From Parcubacteria group bacterium (GTDB lineage Bacteria > Patescibacteria > Paceibacteria > UBA9973 > UBA2103): a DNA stretch of 64,000 nucleotides. The position numbers and the translations under genes were made by a program. Under the pieces are notes generated by a model. It ran no database searches. It was not told the DNA's origin and saw only the letters and a list, made by a program, of their open reading frames with translations. Positions 48,344-55,852 of the stretch are shown here, one piece after another. The DNA lies in NCBI GenBank assembly GCA_028286605.1, contig JAQBRE010000002.1:468552-532551 (forward strand). Direction: 5' to 3'. Position 1 is the first letter of the stretch. Every line of letters starts with the position of its first letter.

Positions 48344-49384
48344 ATGGAATCGGTAAAAGGAAAGAAAGTATTCGTGGGGCTTTCTGGCGGCGTAGATTCG
48401 GCGGTTTCGGCTGCGTTATTGCAACACGCAGGCGCTGAGCTGACCGGCGTATTCATAAAAGGATGGTATCCGCCCGGCATGCCGTGTACCTGGGCGCAGG
48501 ATCGCCGTGATGCGATGCGCGTTGCTGCGCATCTAGGTATTCCATTTCATACACTCGATGCATCTAGCGAATACAAGAAAGGAGTAATTGATTACCTGCT
48601 CAGCGAATATGCTGCAGGACGGACGCCGAATCCGGACATCATGTGCAACCGGGAAGTGAAGTTCGGCGCGTTCTATCAGTTCGCGAAAGCGCACGGCGCA
48701 GATTTCATTGCGACGGGGCATTATGCACGCACTGAGAGTGGACGACTGCTGCGAGGTATTGATGAGGGAAAGGACCAGAGTTATTTCCTGTGGGCGATTC
48801 CGGAGGAATCGCTTACACATACGCTGTTCCCGGTTGGCGACATGCCGAAGAGCGAAGTACGTACGCTTGCAGAGAAGTTCAAGCTTCCCGTTGCAGACAA
48901 GCGCGATAGCCAGGGAATCTGTTTCCTTGGTTCGATTTCTGTTGGTGAGTTCCTGCGACAAGAACTCGGTACCACGCCTGGCAAAGCAATAGATGAAAGC
49001 GGGAAGGATATCGGCATGCACGACGGCGCCGTACTGCACACGCTTGGCGCGCGCATCAGCTTGCAGGATGCAGATGCTGGCCCTTGGTATGTGATTAGGA
49101 AAGATTTAGATACGAACGTGCTTACGGTACGCAAGGGAAACGTCGAGCTCGCTGCACCGGCTGGCTCGCTCACGCTTCGTGAAGTGAATTGGTTCGAGCC
49201 TGCACTATTAGAAGGTGCGGTTGAAGCGCAATACCGTTATCACGGGCCGCGCATCGCGGGCCGCTATAACACGCACGCAAAATCCTTCACTCCGGACGAT
49301 GCATTCCGTGAACCTGTCGCGGCAGGGCAGTCGCTCGTGCTGTATTTCGGCGATACCTGTATCGGAGGTGGTATCATCGAGTAA
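48344..49384 (+). CDS. mnmA: tRNA 2-thiouridylase MnmA
   Basis: A 346-aa enzyme that thiolates U34 of tRNAs for Lys, Glu and Gln. The PP-loop SGGVDSAVSAALL lies near residue 13. Catalytic cysteines are in NPDIMCNREVKFG and SQGICFLG, and the ATP/tRNA region DFIATGHYAR is present. The C-terminal beta barrel domains are complete (VQYRYHGPRI-like region, YFGDTCIGGGII). ATG 48344 is selected because TATGGT 48331-48336 lies 7 nt upstream; an in-frame ATG at 48332 overlaps this box. Confidence 0.95.
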   Translation: MESVKGKKVFVGLSGGVDSAVSAALLQHAGAELTGVFIKGWYPPGMPCTWAQDRRDAMRVAAHLGIPFHTLDASSEYKKGVIDYLLSEYAAGRTPNPDIMCNREVKFGAFYQFAKAHGADFIATGHYARTESGRLLRGIDEGKDQSYFLWAIPEESLTHTLFPVGDMPKSEVRTLAEKFKLPVADKRDSQGICFLGSISVGEFLRQELGTTPGKAIDESGKDIGMHDGAVLHTLGARISLQDADAGPWYVIRKDLDTNVLTVRKGNVELAAPAGSLTLREVNWFEPALLEGAVEAQYRYHGPRIAGRYNTHAKSFTPDDAFREPVAAGQSLVLYFGDTCIGGGIIE

Positions 49385-50215
49385 ATGGCTGAAATAGTTA
49401 AAGCAGACGGAACGATAGAGACATTCCTTCCGGAGAAACTCGAGGATTCGCTGCGTCGTGCAGGCGCAGGTGCCGGTGCTGCAGAAAAGATCCGTCGTAC
49501 CATCGAAGCGAGCATCGCGCCGGGTTCAGAGAGCAATGACATCTATAGGCGCGCGTTCCAGATGCTTCGCACGGAAGGGCGGGCCGCAGCGGCACGCTAC
49601 AGCCTGCGTCGCGCACTTTTCGAATTCGGTCCATCTGGCCACCCGTTCGAAGACTTCGTTGGCGAGCTTTTCAAGAAAGAGGGCTGGAATATCGAGACGC
49701 GACGACTCATCCCTGGAAAGTGCGTCACGCATGAGGTGGATGTGTATGCGACGCGTGGAAAAGAAACGCTTGCTGCGGAACTCAAATATCATAATGATCC
49801 AGGATACAAGACCGACGTGAAGATCGCACTCTATGTAAAAGCGCGCTTCGACGACATCTGGCAGTGCGATCCGAACGTGCAGGGAACCTGCCCGATAGAT
49901 CGCGGATACCTTATCACCAACACGAAGTTCACGTCGCAGGCTATCGAATACGCTACCTGTTCCGGCATGAATCTTCTTGGCTGGAGCTATCCGCATCACG
50001 GAAACCTGTATGACCGCATCATCGCGAGCGCACTGTATCCGATAACCGCACTCACTACGCTGCGCAAAGCAGAGAAGCGCCTCCTTATCGATCGCAACAT
50101 CTCCACCACGGACCTCCTTCGCCAGCATCGTGAATTGCTCCGCGAGATCGGCGTATCGCCTGAACGCGTCGGCGCTATCGTCGCAGAAATTGAGACCTTG
50201 AACGATACGCGATAG
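49385..50215 (+). CDS. ATP-cone plus Mrr-like restriction endonuclease fusion
   Basis: A 276-aa protein with two domains. Residues 1-85 form an ATP-cone (IVKADGTIETFLPEKLEDSL, RRAGAG, RAFQMLRTEGRAAAARYSLR), the nucleotide-sensing module known from ribonucleotide reductase and NrdR. Residues about 90-200 form a PD-(D/E)XK nuclease of Mrr type: FEDFVGELFKKEGW, then THEVDVYATRGKETLAAELK YH, with the E/D...EXK catalytic set. Nuclease activity gated by (d)ATP level is a reasonable inference. TATCAT 49372-49377, inside the mnmA end, lies 7 nt before the ATG. A second nuclease gene follows. Confidence 0.82.
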   Translation: MAEIVKADGTIETFLPEKLEDSLRRAGAGAGAAEKIRRTIEASIAPGSESNDIYRRAFQMLRTEGRAAAARYSLRRALFEFGPSGHPFEDFVGELFKKEGWNIETRRLIPGKCVTHEVDVYATRGKETLAAELKYHNDPGYKTDVKIALYVKARFDDIWQCDPNVQGTCPIDRGYLITNTKFTSQAIEYATCSGMNLLGWSYPHHGNLYDRIIASALYPITALTTLRKAEKRLLIDRNISTTDLLRQHRELLREIGVSPERVGAIVAEIETLNDTR

Positions 50216-50224
50216 AATAGGTGC

Positions 50225-51025
50225 ATGGCTGAATACGTTAAGAGATATAACCCGAACCGTAGTCCTGATTGGAACTATGGCGGCCCGAAGTGGCGTCTCT
50301 CACGTTCGAAGATAGAGCTTTTCACTGAATGCCCGCGTTGTTTCTATTTAGATAATAAGCTCGGCACCGCACGTCCGCGCGGCCCTTCCTTCACGCTCAA
50401 CATCGCCGTTGATGCGCTCCTGAAGAAAGAATTCGATGAGCATCGCATAGAAGGTTCGGCGCACCCACTCATGGAGCAGTACGGCATCGACGCGATTCCG
50501 TTCAAGCATAAGAATATGAATACATGGCGCGAGAACTTCGAGGGCGTGGAGTTTAAGCATAAAGAAACGGGCTTCACTATTTCTGGTGCCGTTGACGATA
50601 TCTGGGTTAATCCAGAAGGCGAGCTTATCGTCGTGGACTACAAGGCGACATCAAAGGAAGGAAAGATCGTAACGCTCGACGACTCCTCGTGGAAAGACCA
50701 GTACAGCCGGCAGATGGGCGTGTATCAGTGGCTGCTCCGTAACAACGGCTTCACCGTTTCACCGAAGGGATATTTCGTATATGCGAATGCAAGCAGCGAC
50801 AAAGCAGCGTTCGATGGCCAGCTTGAGTTCGATGTGACTGTCGTGCCGATGGAGGGCGACACTTCATGGATAGATGAGATCCTTCCGAAGATAAAGACAG
50901 CACTCGATAGCGATGAGATTCCCGCAACCGGAAGCGCCTGCGAGTTCTGCCCGTACCGTGAAGCAGCAGGGAAGAAGCTGCTCGATCTCCACAAGAAAAG
51001 CCTGCACATCAAGAAGACAGACTAG
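50225..51025 (+). CDS. RecB/Cas4-like PD-(D/E)XK exonuclease with Cys cluster
   Basis: A 266-aa nuclease of the PD-(D/E)XK superfamily (PDDEXK_1, RecB/Cas4 group). It shows LSRSKIELFTECPRCFYLDN, then ISGAVDDIWVNPEGELIVVD YKATSKEG with the catalytic Asp, Asp and Lys, YSRQMGVYQWLL (RecB-type QxxxY) and ACEFCPYREAAGKK. The four Cys (CPRC and CEFC) are placed as in Cas4/AddB Fe-S nucleases. No CRISPR array or cas1/cas2 is present, so a repair role is more likely. TAGAAT 50213-50218 lies 6 nt before the ATG. Confidence 0.82.
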   Translation: MAEYVKRYNPNRSPDWNYGGPKWRLSRSKIELFTECPRCFYLDNKLGTARPRGPSFTLNIAVDALLKKEFDEHRIEGSAHPLMEQYGIDAIPFKHKNMNTWRENFEGVEFKHKETGFTISGAVDDIWVNPEGELIVVDYKATSKEGKIVTLDDSSWKDQYSRQMGVYQWLLRNNGFTVSPKGYFVYANASSDKAAFDGQLEFDVTVVPMEGDTSWIDEILPKIKTALDSDEIPATGSACEFCPYREAAGKKLLDLHKKSLHIKKTD

Positions 51026-51088
51026 CCTTAACGAGCCATACAGGTTCGTGCGTTCATACTGATTCCGAACGCCCTTTAGGAGGAACCG

Positions 51089-51277
51089 ATGGCTGAAGAG
51101 ACTGACGTACCGATTACGAAAGATGACCTGGTCCGCAAAGGACCGAATCTCCATCCGTATTACGAGGTTGTCTGGATAGACGGCGAAGAAGTATGGCTGC
51201 GCAACGCCAACACTCGCGAAAGCCACGTGTGCCTGCTGAGCGAATGCACGAAGATAGAGCTTCAGCCGATCCTGTAG
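51089..51277 (+). CDS. Small accessory protein
   Basis: A 62-aa acidic soluble protein: ITKDDLVRKGPNLHPYYEVV, then WIDGEEVWLRNANTRESHVC. The beta-rich core with WIDGEEVWLRN resembles short SH3-like or KOW-like folds, without firm match. AGGAGGAA lies 5 nt before the ATG, and the terminator 51287-51311 follows, so it is an accessory-type unit. Confidence 0.55.
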   Translation: MAEETDVPITKDDLVRKGPNLHPYYEVVWIDGEEVWLRNANTRESHVCLLSECTKIELQPIL

Positions 51278-51286
51278 CTAAGACGA

Positions 51287-51311
51287 AAGGGCCGCGCGTT
51301 GCGCGGCCCTT
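51287..51311 (+). terminator. Terminator between convergent small genes
   Basis: The stem AAGGGCCGCGC/GCGCGGCCCTT has a GTT loop. Confidence 0.7.
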
Positions 51312-51323
51312 GGCTTGTCCATC

Positions 51324-51560
51324 TTATTTCGGGCGATGGATTATTCGTGCGAGATTATCCAGGCCTTCCTGACGATTGAATTTAAGATGGCCCATGATAA
51401 CCCATCTGATTTCCGCATTTTCGACAAGTTGCATCCGTGCGTCTTCGACCGAGATCGTATAGACAGACACAGAGTCCGCTTGTTCTCCGAAAATCCGCTC
51501 TGCACGGAGTTTCTGTTCCTCCATAGACCCTTCAACGAACATCGTTTTCGGAATCATCAT
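51324..51560 (-). CDS. Small accessory protein
   Basis: A 78-aa soluble protein: MMIPKTMFVEGSMEEQKLRA, then VSVYTISVEDARMQLVENAE. No family is recognised. GGAGG lies about 9 nt before the double ATG. TTTACA, 17 nt and TATAAT are seen upstream on the minus strand, one of the best standard promoters in the window. It shares the terminator at 51287-51311 with the convergent 62-aa gene. Confidence 0.55.
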   Translation of the reverse strand: MMIPKTMFVEGSMEEQKLRAERIFGEQADSVSVYTISVEDARMQLVENAEIRWVIMGHLKFNRQEGLDNLARIIHRPK

Positions 51561-51664
51561 CTGCCTCTCCCTCCTGTTCAGCTAAAACTATTATACTAAT
51601 AAATTTAATTCATGTAAAGAATACCAATAATTGACTCCTGCTGCCGAAGGCGTATATTCATTGT

Positions 51665-51757
51665 AGTACTCGTGGCCGTAAGGCCTTCCCCCGCTACACT
51701 TTTGTGTTGAGCGAGCAACGAGTATCATGAAAAACCCGAGGTTCGCCTCGGGTTTTT
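51665..51757 (+). ncRNA. Candidate three-way-junction RNA
   Basis: TTGACT 51631-51636, 16 nt and TATATT 51653-51658 form a promoter. The transcript would fold with a closing stem TACTCGT/ACGAGTA (51667-51673 with 51718-51724), a GGCC-GTAA-GGCC hairpin with a GNRA loop (51674-51685) and a second hairpin CGCTACAC/GTGTTGAGCG (51692-51713). It ends in the UUCG-capped 12-bp terminator 51730-51757. No ORF of useful length fits. Family unknown. Confidence 0.5.
51730..51757. terminator. Bidirectional UUCG-capped terminator
   Basis: AAAAACCCGAGG-TTCG-CCTCGGGTTTTT. It ends the candidate RNA and the convergent gene 51757-52143. Confidence 0.85.
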
Positions 51758-52143
51758 CACATTTTACATTTACGTTCACACATCACGCTTAAGAAATGAA
51801 GCTTTCCTGAAGGCTTATTGCGTATAACAACAACTTTTACCTCACATTCAACACCATTGGTGAATACAGGAAATGATAGACCCCACGTTACTACGAGCGG
51901 GTCTTCAGATTTAATCATTTCAAATGCTTGAATAGCATTTGAAAGAACAATATGAATATAGGGAAGAAGGCTCAATCGATAGCGCCTCTGGGATTTTATT
52001 CTTGGGCGCTGCGTACGTCTGTCATATAACAAGTGGTGTAACCCTTCCGAGTTAAAGTAAATCATTTCCTGCAAGGCTGCACAGAAGATAGGTTGGAAAG
52101 ATCTATAAAGTGACTTCTGTTTCTCCTCAAAGGACTTTTGCAT
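51757..52143 (-). CDS. Putative small nuclease-like or unknown AT-rich protein
   Basis: A 128-aa protein, AT-rich relative to neighbours. It has ALQEMIYFNSEGLHHLLYDR, RYRLSLLPYIHIVLSNAIQA, CEVKVVVIRNKPSGKLHFLS. The order (substrate-facing beta strand, His, helices, then VKVVV...G.LHF strands) is reminiscent of BECR-fold phage or RelE-like nucleases, but the match is weak and unverified. AATACT (complement 52150-52155) lies 6 nt before the ATG, so despite its composition it follows the leaderless pattern. Confidence 0.5.
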   Translation of the reverse strand: MQKSFEEKQKSLYRSFQPIFCAALQEMIYFNSEGLHHLLYDRRTQRPRIKSQRRYRLSLLPYIHIVLSNAIQAFEMIKSEDPLVVTWGLSFPVFTNGVECEVKVVVIRNKPSGKLHFLSVMCERKCKM

Positions 52144-52226
52144 TTGAGAAGTATTCCACCATCAGAATAGGCGGCAAATTTCACGTCATATATTCTTTAT
52201 ATCTTCTTTAACTTATACTCATTGAC

Positions 52227-52895
52227 ATGGAAGTAAAGATCGAATCATCGTGGAAAAAGCATCTGAAAGATGAATTCGAGAAACCTTATTTCAAGGAACT
52301 CACTGAATTCGTAAAGAAAGAGTATGAGAAAGGCAGTGTCTATCCTGCGCCGAAGAATATATTCCGTGCTTTCGAGCTGACGCCGTTCGATGAGGTGAAA
52401 GTGGTAATACTTGGTCAGGATCCGTACCACGGACCGAAGCAGGCTATCGGCCTTTCGTTCGCGGTGAATGAAGGCGTGCGCAACCCTCCTTCGCTGCAGA
52501 ATATTTTCAAGGAAATCGAGAGCGACTTCAGCACGCCGATGGTGCATACGGGTGGTGATCTTTCCCGCTGGGCAGAACAAGGAGTGCTGCTTCTGAATGC
52601 AACGCTCACGGTACGTGCCGCTACGGCAGGTTCGCATCAGGGAAAGGGGTGGGAAGAATTCACCGATGCCGTGATACAGAAACTTTCGGATGAGCGTGAG
52701 CATTTGGTGTTTATCCTGTGGGGGAACTATGCGCGCGCCAAAGGCGCGCGCATAGACCGCACGAAGCATCTCGTTATCGAATCCGCGCACCCCTCACCAT
52801 TCTCTGCATACAATGGCTTTTTCGGTTCAAAACCCTTTAGCAAAGCCAACGCATACCTCAAAGCGCACGGTGAAAAACCGATCGATTGGCTATAG
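52227..52895 (+). CDS. ung: Uracil-DNA glycosylase, family 1
   Basis: A 222-aa base-excision repair enzyme removing uracil from DNA. The water-activating motif GQDPYHGPKQAIGLSF is near residues 63-78, the minor-groove loop ESAHPSPFSAYNGFFGSKPF near 185-204, and GVLLLNATLTV in between. Length is typical. TATACT 52214-52219 lies 7 nt before the ATG (leaderless). It stands between unrelated genes. Confidence 0.97.
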   Translation: MEVKIESSWKKHLKDEFEKPYFKELTEFVKKEYEKGSVYPAPKNIFRAFELTPFDEVKVVILGQDPYHGPKQAIGLSFAVNEGVRNPPSLQNIFKEIESDFSTPMVHTGGDLSRWAEQGVLLLNATLTVRAATAGSHQGKGWEEFTDAVIQKLSDEREHLVFILWGNYARAKGARIDRTKHLVIESAHPSPFSAYNGFFGSKPFSKANAYLKAHGEKPIDWL

Positions 52896-52922
52896 AAACA
52901 AGAGCTGGTATCTTGAATAGAT

Positions 52923-54257
52923 ATGGCGGCAAAAGCAGCAACAAAATCAGCCAGGAAAGCTGCTCCAACAGCATCAACTATTCCCGGCATCACCTTCGTA
53001 CAAGAACTCGAAGGTATCAAGGAATACACGCTCACCAGCAACGGCCTGCGTATCCTTCTCGTTCCCGATGATTCTGTACCGGTCGCAGGCGTGATGATCA
53101 CCTATCATGTCGGTTCTCGAAACGAAGCCATCGGATATACCGGCGCAACGCACCTTCTTGAACACCTTATGTTCAAGGGCTCGGAAAAGTTCAATCGTGA
53201 GAATGGAAACTTAATGGAAATAACTATCGAGTCGCTCGGCGGCATGCTGAACGCGACTACTTGGTTCGATCGTACGAATTACTATTCCATCGTTCCCGCA
53301 AGCAGCGTTCATCTGCCTATCGAGATCGAAGCTGATCGCATGCGTACCGCACGTATAACGGAGAAAGATCGTGCAAGCGAGATGCCGATCGTCCGTAATG
53401 AATATGAGCGTGGCGAGAATAATCCAATGGAAGCGCTCGATAAAGAGATGTGGTCCGCAGCATTCCTTGCGCATCCGTATCACCATTCGACCATTGGATG
53501 GAAGAGTGACATCGAGGGAGTTTCCATAGAACGACTCAATCAGTTTTACAATGATTTCTACTGGCCGAATAACGCAACGCTGACCGTAACTGGAAAGTTC
53601 GATGAACTCGCCATCCTGAAGCTCGTAAAGAAAGAATTCGGCCAGCATACGAAATCTCCGAAACCGTTTCCGGCGATGTATACCGAAGAGCCGCCGCAGC
53701 AAGGCCAGCGCCGCGTGATAGTGAAGCGATCAGGTACGAACATGATTGCTATCGCGCACAAGATACCGAACGCGCATCATGCCGATATTCCTGCGTTGCT
53801 CGTCCTCACGAATGTGCTCGCCGGAGGCGATACGAGCCGTCTGTATCGTGCGTTCGTTGATTCCGCTAAGGCCACGGATGCAAGCACGTACTGCTATGAG
53901 CTGCATGATCCTTCTCTTTTCCTTTCCTATATAACGCTAACGCCGAAAACAACGCATGCGGAAGGCGAGAAGATTCTTCTTCGTGAGTATGCAGCAATAA
54001 AAGAAAAGGGGATTACCGCCGCAGAGCTGGCGCGTGCGAAGCGCGCCGTTCGCAGGTTCATTGCCAGCCGTCGTGACGGCGCATACGCATTCCTCTCGAG
54101 CCTGAATGAAGACCTTGCGACAGGCGACTGGACGCGATTCGCGAAACAGCCGGAACAGATAATGAATGTAACCGCAGCAGATGTGAAGCGCGTCGCGAAT
54201 ACGTATTTCAATGAAGATCAGTCCGTATTCGGCCAGTTCATCGCAACCAACTCATAA
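52923..54257 (+). CDS. M16 zinc peptidase, catalytic subunit
   Basis: A 444-aa peptidase of the insulinase/processing-protease family. The inverted zinc motif is in HLLEHLMFKGSEKF (His77, Glu80, His81). The third ligand is expected in the NEYERGENNPMEALDKEMW region. An Ala/Lys-rich N-terminus of about 20 residues precedes the domain. It lies next to a second M16 gene 4 nt downstream that lacks the motif; such pairs form heterodimers (as in mitochondrial MPP and PqqF-like systems). TATCTT 52909-52914 lies 8 nt before the ATG. Confidence 0.92.
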   Translation: MAAKAATKSARKAAPTASTIPGITFVQELEGIKEYTLTSNGLRILLVPDDSVPVAGVMITYHVGSRNEAIGYTGATHLLEHLMFKGSEKFNRENGNLMEITIESLGGMLNATTWFDRTNYYSIVPASSVHLPIEIEADRMRTARITEKDRASEMPIVRNEYERGENNPMEALDKEMWSAAFLAHPYHHSTIGWKSDIEGVSIERLNQFYNDFYWPNNATLTVTGKFDELAILKLVKKEFGQHTKSPKPFPAMYTEEPPQQGQRRVIVKRSGTNMIAIAHKIPNAHHADIPALLVLTNVLAGGDTSRLYRAFVDSAKATDASTYCYELHDPSLFLSYITLTPKTTHAEGEKILLREYAAIKEKGITAAELARAKRAVRRFIASRRDGAYAFLSSLNEDLATGDWTRFAKQPEQIMNVTAADVKRVANTYFNEDQSVFGQFIATNS

Positions 54258-54261
54258 CACT

Positions 54262-55542
54262 ATGGAACCTATCGCTTCAAACGTAACTGAACTGGAACTC
54301 GCCGATGGTGTTCGCATCTTCATCGCACCAACAAAAGCGAAAGATGTCGTAACCCTGCAGGGAAGCGTCTTAGGTGGCATGCTCATGCTGCCGCGCGGAA
54401 AAGAAATAACTCAGGCACTTGCCGTTGAACTCCTGGACGCTGGAACGGTAGAAAAAACCAAAGATCAAATTCGCGAGGCTCTTGCTGCGCGCGGCATAGG
54501 CCTTTCATTCTCGTCAGGCACCGATCGTACTTTTTTCTCTGGTTCCTGCCTTCCGGAAGACTTTTCATTCTTACTAAAGACGATAGTTGAGTGCCTCACC
54601 GGCGCGACATTTCCTACGAAAGAAATCGCACTCGCTAAGGAGCGTATGCGCGGCGAACTAGAAGAAGGAAAAACTGACACGAACTTCCGCGCCACCATCG
54701 CGCTGAGCAGGATGATGTATGACCCGTCACATATCAATTACGCAGACACCATCGAGGAGCGAATAAAATTTCTTAATTCAATTACACGCGCAGAACTTCT
54801 TGCATTCCGAAAGATGCTCGGTCGCGAAGGACTCGTGATTTCCGTTGCGGGAGACATCACGCCAGCATCTGCCGAACGCTCTATTCGTTCAGCAATCGAG
54901 AAGCTACCTAAGGGTACGACTGAAACGCCAGTGCGAAAACTTAATCAGAAGAGGCCAGAGGCAAAAGAGCTGCTCGTGCCTATTACTGACAAAGCGAATA
55001 TCGATACGTATCTCGGAGTCGCGCTTCCAATTAATTACGACCATCCGTTATATCTCGCCTTCACTATATTCAACAGCATGCTCGGTGCGCGTGGCCTCTC
55101 AAGCGGCCACCTAATGAGCACAATCCGTGAACGTGATGGCTTAACCTATGGCATTTATGTGCGTGCGGGCGGATTTGGCGCTCTAAGTGAAGGGTTCTTT
55201 CGTATCTGGGCAACTTTCTCTCCTGCGACATTCAAGGTGGCTGTAGAGAAAACTCGTAAGGAAATTTCTATATTCCTAAAAACGAAGCTCACAGAACAAG
55301 GGCTTCTTGCGCGACAGGATCAATTCGCAGGTTCCTACGTTGTCGGGCTTTCAACGACCAATGGCCTTGCGTCGACCCTGCATAGCATCGGTATCGAAGG
55401 AAAGCCGCTCTCTTATATCGACGCGTATCCGGATTTAATCCGTGCCGTTACGCTAGACGACTTGAAAGCAGTCGCGAAACTCATTCCATTCGACAAGCTT
55501 TCACTCGCTGCGTCAGGAAGTTTTGACACAAAGGCGAAGTAG
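54262..55542 (+). CDS. M16 peptidase-like, non-catalytic subunit
   Basis: A 426-aa M16-fold protein without HxxEH: the corresponding region reads ALAVELLDAGTVEKTKDQIR. It keeps the conserved C-terminal features (LMSTIRERDGLTYGIYVRAG, the R..Y motif) that complete the partner's active site. It probably forms the substrate-binding half of a heterodimer with the preceding gene. Start ATG 54262 comes 4 nt after the upstream stop; a longer frame from 54211 overlaps that gene by 46 nt and is unlikely. Confidence 0.9.
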   Translation: MEPIASNVTELELADGVRIFIAPTKAKDVVTLQGSVLGGMLMLPRGKEITQALAVELLDAGTVEKTKDQIREALAARGIGLSFSSGTDRTFFSGSCLPEDFSFLLKTIVECLTGATFPTKEIALAKERMRGELEEGKTDTNFRATIALSRMMYDPSHINYADTIEERIKFLNSITRAELLAFRKMLGREGLVISVAGDITPASAERSIRSAIEKLPKGTTETPVRKLNQKRPEAKELLVPITDKANIDTYLGVALPINYDHPLYLAFTIFNSMLGARGLSSGHLMSTIRERDGLTYGIYVRAGGFGALSEGFFRIWATFSPATFKVAVEKTRKEISIFLKTKLTEQGLLARQDQFAGSYVVGLSTTNGLASTLHSIGIEGKPLSYIDAYPDLIRAVTLDDLKAVAKLIPFDKLSLAASGSFDTKAK

Positions 55543-55582
55543 GGTTATAAAGAAAACTGGTGCAATACAAGGGATACGAGTA

Positions 55583-55780
55583 GTGTCAGGAAAACTTCTT
55601 TCACCAAATGTGGTGACTAAGCTGAAACGCCAGAAGAATCGACTGAGCAATCCGGCGGGCCTTGCTCCTGATGTGTTGAAAAACCGCGAAAGCATTATGG
55701 AAAATATTGAGTTCCGTCTTCGGCAACACATGAGGGCTGAAAAACGCAGTACGCGAGCAGAGCGGCATCAGTCCGCCTGA
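55583..55780 (+). CDS. Small basic protein of unknown function
   Basis: A 65-aa (GTG start) Arg/Lys/Asn-rich protein: KLLSPNVVTKLKRQKNRLSN, then ENIEFRLRQHMRAEKRSTRA. No family is recognised. The frame stays open upstream to a TTG at 55523 inside the M16 gene, so the start is uncertain. Position between the M16 pair and the alaS promoter, followed by a hairpin at 55794-55817, suggests a real small gene, but a chance ORF is possible. Confidence 0.4.
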   Translation: MSGKLLSPNVVTKLKRQKNRLSNPAGLAPDVLKNRESIMENIEFRLRQHMRAEKRSTRAERHQSA

Positions 55781-55852
55781 CAAGTCCCGAAGGAGTCCCG
55801 ACTCCGCTCGGGGCTTCTTCATTTATATACGTCTCGTGGTATCTTCATCTCT

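Noticed and set aside
51591..51779. Minus-strand 62-aa ORF over the three-way-junction RNA
   Set aside because: It spans the 12-bp terminator and lacks expression signals.
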